Assembly: GCA_934358405.1 (NCBI GenBank)
Contig: CAKRKL010000038.1
Coordinates: forward strand, 1 to 14,657
Reading direction: 5' to 3'
DNA: 14,657 nt
Source: an uncultured Blautia sp.
Lineage (GTDB): Bacteria > Bacillota > Clostridia > Lachnospirales > Lachnospiraceae
Shown piece after piece: positions 7,953 through 13,954 of the stretch; positions within the stretch are counted from its first letter, which is position 1; the number at the start of each line of letters is the position of its first letter. The position numbers and the translations under genes are program-made. The notes under the pieces are model-generated. The model worked only from the letters and a program-made list of their open reading frames with translations, did no database searches and was not told the origin of the DNA.

Positions 7953-10185
7953 CCGCTTCCTCTTCTTCCTTCTTTTTGCCCCATTTTTCCACAATGGCAT
8001 CGCAAATTCGTCTGCTGTTCTGGTCGTCAAAATATTTGTAGAAATTGGTACGCATAGCATCGTACTGTGGTTTTATAACAAAATTATCATTTGCGCATTC
8101 TTCCATGTAATCCAGAAGTCCGTCCACATGGTCTGCGCATTCTCCGAATAATTCTGTATTCATGTCCAGATAGCTTCCGTGTGCTTCTTCATATTTATCT
8201 CTGTCAAACTGGAAAAATATAACCGGCTTGTCCAGATAAAATACATCCCAGCACACACTGGAATAGTCTGTTACCAGCATTTTGCAGCGCATCATCAGCT
8301 CATTGGCAGGCTCTTCCCCAAATGCAATAAGTCGGATTCTCTTTGATTCCACAGAAAAGTCCTGCATAAATTCACGGAACTTTGAGTGGAGATAAAAATT
8401 AGCGCAAAGATCATTTTTTTCCAGGAAATCATGGAATCGTCCGGAGTTCAGAAGCTCCATATAATTTCGGAAATAATCACTTTTTTTGAATTCCTCTGCA
8501 GTGGCATTCTCCAGCCAGGATCTCCATGTGGGCATGATCAGAATTTCCCTGAGGCCTTCTGATTTATCCTCCAGTACATCCCATCTGGCAAAGCCGCTGT
8601 TTACAATTTCATCCTCTGCATATCCGAAATATTTCTCAATAATTTTTTTCTCAAAATCAGAGGTTACCACAAACAGATCACAGGAGCCTGCTTTTCCTTT
8701 TCCATAGAAAAAATCTACCTTCTTCAGGGCAGTTACTCCGTGCTGCAGGAAAACAAGCTTCTTTCTTCTTAAGTATCGCTTCAGGATGCTTCCCCGCTGT
8801 TTCATAGCATATAAATGATTTCTGGTATCTGTGCTTACCAGAAGCTCTGCTGCCTGCATGTAGATCATATGGCGAAGGCTCATAAAATCAACCACCCGTT
8901 TTTTGTAAGGAAGCAGCTTCTCACGATCCGGTGCATTTTGGTCGATCACATAATAAATATGGTTTTTCTGTCGCTTCTCTTCCTTGTTTTCCATACAGTA
9001 TTTGAAGAAATAATAACCGTTGTCCTGCGCCATCATGCAGTACTTCTCATATATCAGCTGAATATGGCGGCTGTCCCAGTAGGGTCTTAATAAGCGGTAA
9101 AAGAAGAATGCCACCATCTCTTTCCTGCGGAATTTCCAATTATCATATTCTCCCTCTTCCCGGTACTGGAAGGCAAGCTTTTTGGAAGCTGTATTGTACG
9201 GATACAGGAAAAATCCGTCTTCTTTTTTATACTTTCCGTTGTATAAAAATGCAGTATACAGGCGATAGTTTCTTGTCATGGAAATAGAAGCCTCATAGCT
9301 GTCTCCGGTTTCCGGGTTCACGAACATACACAGCACATCCCAGTAAAGGCTTTTCCATTCCACCTGATCTAAGTCCAGATCTGCTTCAAAGTAGCGCAGT
9401 CCGTTTCTTAATCTATTCTTTTTGACTGTAAAATTATAAGTGCATCTCTCTGCCTCCAGCTTACTTCTGAATCTTAAGAGAATTTTTTCAGGAAAATATC
9501 CGTATTTGTCCGCATCTGTAACCAGGCGAAGCTTCAAAAGGTTCTTATTGATGGTAAGATAGCGCAGGTGGCAGATCTGTGTCATCTTGTGGATTCTCCA
9601 GTTGGCGCAAAGTCCCATAAACCATCTTCCCTTTTTATCCATATACACACAAAGGGTATAAGCTATGGCTTTTTCATTTTCTTTGGCAAGCATTATTTTT
9701 TCCGAACATGCCTGCTCACAGATCCAGCCTTTTTTCCCTTTCTGCAAATCCATATCCTGCTTTGCCCGGTCTTTATCAGCCAGACGGTATCGGAAATATT
9801 GTCCATTTTCTACAGTCTCCAGAAGCATTCGCACACTTTTATTTCTTCCATATTCCATAGCAGGAAGCAGCACATGGCTTTCAATAATGAATTCACTGTC
9901 ATTCTGAACCTCTGCTATGGGTAAAATATAAATTTCCTGATTTTTCACACCAGCCAGAAGAATCCGCATCTGTTCAAATTCTGAAAGCTTCTTCTCTTTA
10001 AGTGTTATCTTGATTTTCCCACTTCTGTCCCCGCATACATCTGCCAGGATGTTGTCCGTTCCATTTAAATTAAATGCAGGTATTTCTTCATATATAATTT
10101 GCCCATCCTCATTCAGATGACTAAAACAATATTGCCTGGTCTCCTCATTTAGATGGCATTCTTCCAGATTGATCCTTGTTTCCAT
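7942..10185 (-). CDS. Large CDP-glycerol glycerophosphotransferase family protein, QHG-motif variant; first gene of the operon
   Basis: The protein has 747 residues from ATG 10185, which has GAGGGAG six nt upstream. A TTG ten codons earlier, at 10215, keeps the frame open but has no ribosome site and is rejected. Residues about 355-735 are the TagB/TagF-type transferase: EKYC...AQDNGYYFF at 380-394, QHGVTALK with QHG at 481-483, ARWDVL at 533-538, MPTWRSWL at 551-558, and TDYSS at 639-643. The usual H-x-H-P is here YLHSK at 598-602, so only one His remains and the Pro is lost. The N-terminal ~350 residues are beta-rich, hydrophilic and of unknown function, longer than in the paralogue that follows. 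The tail is KKKEEEEADEQ, whose GAA/GAG codons also form the ribosome site of the next gene. As the promoter-proximal gene it may set the stoichiometry of the pathway. It could be a polymerase (TagF-like), but that is inference. Confidence 0.88.
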   Translation of the reverse strand: METRINLEECHLNEETRQYCFSHLNEDGQIIYEEIPAFNLNGTDNILADVCGDRSGKIKITLKEKKLSEFEQMRILLAGVKNQEIYILPIAEVQNDSEFIIESHVLLPAMEYGRNKSVRMLLETVENGQYFRYRLADKDRAKQDMDLQKGKKGWICEQACSEKIMLAKENEKAIAYTLCVYMDKKGRWFMGLCANWRIHKMTQICHLRYLTINKNLLKLRLVTDADKYGYFPEKILLRFRSKLEAERCTYNFTVKKNRLRNGLRYFEADLDLDQVEWKSLYWDVLCMFVNPETGDSYEASISMTRNYRLYTAFLYNGKYKKEDGFFLYPYNTASKKLAFQYREEGEYDNWKFRRKEMVAFFFYRLLRPYWDSRHIQLIYEKYCMMAQDNGYYFFKYCMENKEEKRQKNHIYYVIDQNAPDREKLLPYKKRVVDFMSLRHMIYMQAAELLVSTDTRNHLYAMKQRGSILKRYLRRKKLVFLQHGVTALKKVDFFYGKGKAGSCDLFVVTSDFEKKIIEKYFGYAEDEIVNSGFARWDVLEDKSEGLREILIMPTWRSWLENATAEEFKKSDYFRNYMELLNSGRFHDFLEKNDLCANFYLHSKFREFMQDFSVESKRIRLIAFGEEPANELMMRCKMLVTDYSSVCWDVFYLDKPVIFFQFDRDKYEEAHGSYLDMNTELFGECADHVDGLLDYMEECANDNFVIKPQYDAMRTNFYKYFDDQNSRRICDAIVEKWGKKKEEEEADEQ
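7953..7971 (-). promoter_or_regulatory. Ribosome binding site embedded in the upstream gene's poly-Glu tail
   Basis: Read on the minus strand this stretch is purine-rich (AAGGAAGAAGAGGAAGCGG), with AGAGG six nt before ATG 7952. The same bases encode Glu/Ala codons near the C-terminus of the upstream transferase. This supports the 7952 start and suggests translational coupling between the two paralogues. Confidence 0.6.
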
Positions 10186-10191
10186 AAAGTA

Positions 10192-10198
10192 CTCCCTC
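10192..10198 (-). promoter_or_regulatory. Ribosome binding site deciding the 10185 start
   Basis: GAGGGAG on the minus strand lies six nt before ATG 10185. No comparable site precedes the TTG at 10215, so this site fixes the start of the first transferase gene. Confidence 0.7.
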
Positions 10199-10236
10199 GC
10201 GTAGATTATCCCCAAATTTTATCATATCATTACTAT

Positions 10237-10264
10237 ATTATAAAGAAATCTTTACAAAAGTCAA
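10237..10264 (-). promoter_or_regulatory. Near-consensus sigma-A promoter of the glycerophosphotransferase/LicD operon
   Basis: On the minus strand TTGACT (10264-10259) and a perfect TATAAT (10242-10237) are separated by 16 bp in an AT-rich stretch. The predicted start point is near 10230, giving a leader of about 45 nt before ATG 10185. It sits between the tagD terminator and the operon, so the operon has its own start. The consensus match suggests strong, mostly constitutive transcription. I see no obvious operator palindrome next to it. Confidence 0.75.
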
Positions 10265-10296
10265 TGTTTCTGTCATGAAACCAGCCAGTTCCGGCA

Positions 10297-10343
10297 CGAA
10301 AAAAGACTGCTGCAGGAATAGTATTTCCCATTTGCAGCAGTCT
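10297..10343 (-). terminator. Rho-independent terminator after tagD
   Basis: An 11-bp perfect stem, AGACTGCTGCA (10304-10314) with TGCAGCAGTCT (10333-10343), encloses an 18-nt loop that can add an inner GGAA/TTCC pairing. On the minus strand the stem is followed at once by a run of T (TCTTTTTTCG), the intrinsic terminator form. It begins 26 nt past the tagD stop. On the plus strand it is followed by a weaker T-rich tract, so weak bidirectional action is possible, though no plus-strand gene converges here. Confidence 0.88.
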
Positions 10344-10369
10344 CATTTTGTTTATTTCCTGTTTATGAT

Positions 10370-10768
10370 TTATTTCTTCATATTCAGATCATTTTTGATC
10401 TGTGTGGAGGAGATTTCCGGTGTGCGTGGAAGATAAATGACTTCGCATCCTTCCTCCTTGAGAAAATCAAATTTCCCCTTCCAGTCATCTCCCATCACAA
10501 AGGTATCCACATGATATTCCTTTACATCTGTCCGTTTCTGCTCCCAGTTTTCCTCCGGGATCACAAGATCCACATACCGGATGGCTTCCAGCAGCTGTTT
10601 TCTTTTTTCATAGGAAAAATAGCATTTCTTCTGCTTCTCATTCCAGTTGAATTCGTCTGTGGAAAGTCCCACGATCAGATAGTCTCCATACTCCTTGGCT
10701 CTGCGAAGCAGGTTAATGTGCCCATAGTGAAGCAAATCAAAGGTTCCATAGGTAATTACTCTTTTCAT
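10370..10768 (-). CDS. tagD: Glycerol-3-phosphate cytidylyltransferase
   Basis: This 132-aa enzyme makes CDP-glycerol from CTP and sn-glycerol 3-phosphate, the donor for glycerol teichoic acids and related polymers. It matches TagD/TarD over its whole length: it starts MKRVITYGTFDLLHYGH, with the nucleotidyl-transfer HxGH motif at 14-17, WNEKQKKCYFSYEKR at 42-56, VMGDDWKGKFDFL at 91-103 and the RT-x-x-ISST motif at 115-122. Length is close to B. subtilis TagD (about 129 aa, from memory). I start at ATG 10768 because family members begin exactly there. An upstream ATG at 10795 would add nine residues and has no better ribosome site. A GAGGAG lies 13 nt before 10768, which is long, so the start is less certain than the identity. 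It follows gldA by 39 bp and ends at a strong terminator, so gldA-tagD form one unit. Confidence 0.95.
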   Translation of the reverse strand: MKRVITYGTFDLLHYGHINLLRRAKEYGDYLIVGLSTDEFNWNEKQKKCYFSYEKRKQLLEAIRYVDLVIPEENWEQKRTDVKEYHVDTFVMGDDWKGKFDFLKEEGCEVIYLPRTPEISSTQIKNDLNMKK

Positions 10769-10807
10769 TTTATCAGAAAATCTCCTCAATTGCATTATTC
10801 CATTAAT

Positions 10808-11908
10808 TTAGTTTTCTCCAAGATAATATCTGCCATATGCATCTGCTGCTTTCATTGCTGCAAATACCGTTTCCGGTGTGACTTCAAATGGCATGTTGTG
10901 AAGGGTATCGTTCTCAGAGCATGCGGTTTTAGCTACTTCCATGAGCTGTTCATCTGTGACGTTTTCTGCGCCAAGCTCTTTTAAGGTGACTGGAAGTCCT
11001 ACCTCGATACACCATAAAATGATATCCTCTAATTCTTCCTGTGGAACATTCTCCAGAACCAGCTGGGTGAGAGTTCCGAAGGCAACCTTTTCTCCGTGAT
11101 ACATGTGGTGGCACTCTTCCAGAACAGTGAATCCGTTGTGGATTGCATGTGCGCCTGCAAGTCCGGCACTTTCAAAACCGATTCCGGATAACAGGGTGTT
11201 TGCCTCGATAACCTTCTCTACAGCAGGTGTGCATACCCCGGCTTCCAGTGCGATTTTGGCTTTTATACCTTCTTCCATCAGGGTATCAAAGCAAAGCTTT
11301 GCAAGGGCCATGGCGGCTTCTGTGGTCTTACCCCCTGCGCAGGATGCTGCGCCGCTTTGTTTGCATGCTCTTGCTTCGAAATAAGTTGCAAGGGCATCTC
11401 CCATTCCTGCTACTGTGAGACGAACAGGTGATTTCGCAATAATATCTGTATCCATAAGCACCAGATTTGGATTTGCTGGAAGGAACAGGTATTTTTCAAA
11501 AACGCCCTCCTCTGTGTATACAACGGATAATGCACTGCATGGTGCATCTGTGGAAGCAATAGTCGGGCAGATAAACACCGGTGTTTTTGCATAGTATGCC
11601 ACTGCCTTGGCTGTATCAAAAATCTTGCCTCCGCCAATACCGATGGTAAGGTCACAGCCACTTTCTTTCACAATTTCTACCAGACGGTTGATCTCGCTAT
11701 TGCAGCACTCTCCGTTAAAATAATCAAAAACCACATCGCAGTCGCTTGCCGCAAAGCTGTCCTCGATCATTTTTCCAATTCTCTTATAACCACCTTTACT
11801 GATCAGAACCAGTGCTTTCTTTCCGCAGTTTGCTGCATAGGTTCCGATGTTTTTCATTTCTCCTGCGCCCTGTAAATATTTGGAAGGGCTGATCAATACT
11901 TTTGCCAT
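10808..11908 (-). CDS. gldA: Glycerol dehydrogenase (NAD-dependent, zinc)
   Basis: This 366-aa cytoplasmic enzyme belongs to the iron/zinc-containing alcohol dehydrogenase group and is of the GldA type, interconverting glycerol and dihydroxyacetone with NAD(H). The NAD-binding GGGKIFDTAK lies at 92-101 and the GldA hallmark PTIASTDAPCSALS at 115-128. The metal ligands expected from known GldA structures are all present: Asp171 (GMGDA), His254 (GAHAIHNG) and His271 (MYHGEKVA). The GGGK/ASTDAP signatures argue against the related glycerol-1-phosphate dehydrogenases. ATG 11908 is preceded by AAAGGAG with 10 nt spacing. It is the first gene of a two-gene unit with tagD, which links glycerol or dihydroxyacetone metabolism to CDP-glycerol supply. 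No glycerol kinase is in the window, so the route between the GldA product and glycerol 3-phosphate must use enzymes encoded elsewhere. Confidence 0.94.
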   Translation of the reverse strand: MAKVLISPSKYLQGAGEMKNIGTYAANCGKKALVLISKGGYKRIGKMIEDSFAASDCDVVFDYFNGECCNSEINRLVEIVKESGCDLTIGIGGGKIFDTAKAVAYYAKTPVFICPTIASTDAPCSALSVVYTEEGVFEKYLFLPANPNLVLMDTDIIAKSPVRLTVAGMGDALATYFEARACKQSGAASCAGGKTTEAAMALAKLCFDTLMEEGIKAKIALEAGVCTPAVEKVIEANTLLSGIGFESAGLAGAHAIHNGFTVLEECHHMYHGEKVAFGTLTQLVLENVPQEELEDIILWCIEVGLPVTLKELGAENVTDEQLMEVAKTACSENDTLHNMPFEVTPETVFAAMKAADAYGRYYLGEN

Positions 11909-11970
11909 TTTTTATTCGCTCCTTTTTTTGTATTTTATGGAAGCCAACCTCCGCCTCTGGCTAACGTGCC

Positions 11971-11994
11971 TGGATTTCCTTTGTTAAAAATCCA
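11971..11994. repeat. 7-bp inverted repeat at the gldA transcription start
   Basis: TGGATTT (11971-11977) and AAATCCA (11988-11994) are perfect inverted arms with a 10-nt spacer. They lie just downstream of the gldA -10 box at 12000-12005, across the predicted start point near 11993. No T-run follows on the minus strand, so it is not a terminator of the mutS-like gene. It could be an operator or a leader hairpin. Confidence 0.5.
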
Positions 11995-11999
11995 TTTTC

Positions 12000-12027
12000 A
12001 TTATAACATTACCAGGGGAATTTACAA
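12000..12027 (-). promoter_or_regulatory. Extended -10 promoter of gldA-tagD
   Basis: On the minus strand a perfect TATAAT (12005-12000) is preceded by TG one base upstream (TGTTATAAT, an extended -10). A weak -35, TTGTAA (12027-12022), lies 16 bp further up. The -35 overlaps the stop codon of the mutS-like gene. The predicted leader to ATG 11908 is about 85 nt. No terminator is seen between the mutS-like gene and this promoter, so some read-through into gldA is possible. Confidence 0.65.
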
Positions 12028-13728
12028 GGCATTCCAGAATCCGTTCTTTTCAAAATTTAATGCCGCATTTCGCGCACCCTCTACAATTTCCCTGTCATAG
12101 CCTAACATATCCAGAAGTTGAATTGCATTTCGGGATGTTGCTCTTCCTTTTTTCAGGATATAGGAAAATACCACTTCTTTTTCCTGTACTTCTTCCTCAA
12201 AATGATAGTTTTCATAGCTGGAATCCAAAATGTACGACAGTTCTATATCATGAGTAGCTGCAAAAGACAGCACCCATTTTTTTCGAAGTGCATTCAAAAT
12301 TCTGGACGAAGCCGCAATTCTTTCAATTGTATTTGTGCCTCGAAGTACTTCATCAATAATACATAAAAGAGGCTCTGTTTTCTTACTTTCTTCCAAAATC
12401 CGTTTCAGTGACTTGATTTCTACGATAAAATAGCTTTCTCCACTTTCTATATCATCCCGCAATGCCATAGATGTCATAACCTTCAGAAATGGTGCCTGGT
12501 AGGATGAACAGGTACAGGTAACAAGTGTCTGAGAAAGAATACTGTTCATTGCAATGTTTTTCAGGAACGTGGATTTTCCTGACGCATTGGAACCGGTGAT
12601 CAAGGTTCCACCAGATACATTAAAGCTGTTTGCAACCGCTTCCTGAAGCAGCGGGTGATACAGATTTTCTATGCTCATGCTAATCTGTGGGCTGTCACTT
12701 TCCCAGCCTATGAATTCAGGCTTACACCAGAGTGTGAGAAGCTCCCGAAAAGATGCAATGGAAATACATGCATCCAGTTCTCCAATGTTATCAATGAGTT
12801 TCAGAATAAAATCTGTCTTATCCTGAATTTTTTTCAAAAGACTGTTATAAACCAGAATATCAATATGAGTCAGCATTCTGATATAATCCATAAGGATCTG
12901 TGCCGGATCTCCCCCATCTGTGTTTTTACTGGTCAAAAAAAATGCTTTTCGGTTAAGGCCTTTAAATACTTCTCGTGCTTCTGAAATAGCAACCATCTGC
13001 TTTTTCGTTTCCGGCCATTGCACATTTTTTATTTTGTCTGCAACAGATAGCATTCGAAGCAAGTGCGCATAACAGTCCAGATAGGCTTCAATCAGTTTTC
13101 GATCATTGCCAGCATAATAAATCGTAATGTTTGTTATCATTAAGACTATGAAGACAAAAAATCCGACTACCGGGTTTACGGGTAAAAGCACTGCCGTATT
13201 CAGTGTCAGCAGTGCCAACATAAACCAATGGACTCCTGTTTTTACCTTAGGGGAGCTTTTAAGAGCCAATACCGTATCCGACAAAGAACCTAATCTTGTT
13301 TTTCCAATCTGTGACAGAAGCAGCTGCATGTGCTCCCGTTCTTTTTCATGTTTGGAGAAAAAATCTATCAGTTCTTCTCTTTTGTTTATTTCTTCCTGGG
13401 AAAATACCGGTCTGCGCATCATATCATAAAGCACATCTTCCCCCGGAGAAGAAATCGTCTGATTTACCATCTTATAAAGGCGATCCATATCCAGGTCATT
13501 CCATGTAATATCATCAATTGTGAAGCCTTCTTTTTCTCTTCGTCTGAAATAATGGGAAATCTGCTCAATATCACCAGGCTCATATTGTCTGGTATAGGGC
13601 TTCCCCCAGTTCCTTCGGATCTTATTTAAAATACGCTTTTTACTTTTATAATTTTCATATATGATCCATAAGGCAAATATGAAAAGACAGATTGCTATTG
13701 TCAGGATTACTGATAAATATGGATTCAT
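12022..13728 (-). CDS. Membrane-anchored MutS-family ATPase (no mismatch-recognition domain)
   Basis: This 568-aa protein carries the MutS ATPase domain at its C-terminus: Walker A GSNASGKST (379-387), a MutS-type stretch around ESGESYFIVE (428-437), Walker B LLCIIDE (454-460) followed by RGTN, and ATHD (491-494). Unlike MutS, its N-terminus has a hydrophobic helix at about 5-25. A hydrophobic pair at about 167-207 looks like a membrane hairpin, followed by a helical lever region (210-330) before the ATPase. No mismatch-recognition (MutS domain I) sequence with its Phe-x-Glu is visible. It is therefore unlikely to be a canonical repair MutS; the role is unknown, possibly DNA structure or tethering at the membrane. 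ATG 13728 follows a near-perfect AAGGAGGTGA by seven nt. It is transcribed alone, between a terminator upstream and the gldA promoter downstream. Confidence 0.88.
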   Translation of the reverse strand: MNPYLSVILTIAICLFIFALWIIYENYKSKKRILNKIRRNWGKPYTRQYEPGDIEQISHYFRRREKEGFTIDDITWNDLDMDRLYKMVNQTISSPGEDVLYDMMRRPVFSQEEINKREELIDFFSKHEKEREHMQLLLSQIGKTRLGSLSDTVLALKSSPKVKTGVHWFMLALLTLNTAVLLPVNPVVGFFVFIVLMITNITIYYAGNDRKLIEAYLDCYAHLLRMLSVADKIKNVQWPETKKQMVAISEAREVFKGLNRKAFFLTSKNTDGGDPAQILMDYIRMLTHIDILVYNSLLKKIQDKTDFILKLIDNIGELDACISIASFRELLTLWCKPEFIGWESDSPQISMSIENLYHPLLQEAVANSFNVSGGTLITGSNASGKSTFLKNIAMNSILSQTLVTCTCSSYQAPFLKVMTSMALRDDIESGESYFIVEIKSLKRILEESKKTEPLLCIIDEVLRGTNTIERIAASSRILNALRKKWVLSFAATHDIELSYILDSSYENYHFEEEVQEKEVVFSYILKKGRATSRNAIQLLDMLGYDREIVEGARNAALNFEKNGFWNAL

Positions 13729-13770
13729 TTTACTTTCACCTCCTTGTTTATCTTAACACAAGTTTATAAC

Positions 13771-13800
13771 TTTATAAATGGTAGACTTGCATCTGATCAA
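13771..13800 (-). promoter_or_regulatory. Candidate promoter of the mutS-like gene
   Basis: On the minus strand TTGATC (13800-13795) and TATAAA (13776-13771) are 18 bp apart, giving a leader of about 35 nt to ATG 13728. The match is moderate, and other AT-rich hexamers nearby could serve as the -10. A small palindrome, AAGTT-TAT-AACTT (13760-13772), covers the predicted start point. Confidence 0.4.
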
Positions 13801-13880
13801 TATTACCGGAAAGCAAATACTCCCTGCCTGCAAAATAATTTATATCCTGTTGCAAAAATCAACTTATACATATCCAGAAT

Positions 13881-13930
13881 AAAAAAGGCTGCCCGGCAAA
13901 CAGATAAACCTGTCGCCGAACAGCTCTTTT
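13881..13930 (-). terminator. Terminator after the Opp-type ABC ATPase gene
   Basis: A segmented hairpin is formed by GCTG/CAGC, CGGC/GCCG and ACAG/CTGT pairings between 13888 and 13924, with small internal bulges and a six-nt loop. On the minus strand the last arm runs into AGCCTTTTTT. It lies about 25-30 nt after the stop codon at 13955. The other side is also T-rich, so it may work in both directions. Confidence 0.75.
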
Positions 13931-13954
13931 ATTTTTCTGATATTGATCTGTTAA

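Noticed and set aside
7953..8060. N-terminal extension of the second QHG transferase (start at 8060)
   Set aside because: It lies wholly inside the upstream gene in another frame, is Arg/Lys-rich without family similarity, and the ATG at 7952 has a good ribosome site.
7780..8151. Plus-strand open frame with a hydrophobic, Leu/Pro-rich product
   Set aside because: It is antisense to the overlap of the two QHG transferases. The hydrophobicity comes from complementing purine-rich Glu/Lys/Arg codons.
10186..10215. TTG start ten codons upstream of the first transferase
   Set aside because: It has no ribosome binding site, and the GAGGGAG before ATG 10185 would then be inside the coding region.
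10769..10795. Longer tagD start at ATG 10795
   Set aside because: It adds nine residues not found in TagD proteins, which begin at the MKRVITYGTFD equivalent; no better ribosome site is present.
11909..12021. Riboswitch or small ORF in the gldA leader
   Set aside because: The region is too short and lacks recognisable conserved riboswitch elements. The short ATG reading frame near 11999 overlaps the promoter's start point and would not be transcribed whole.
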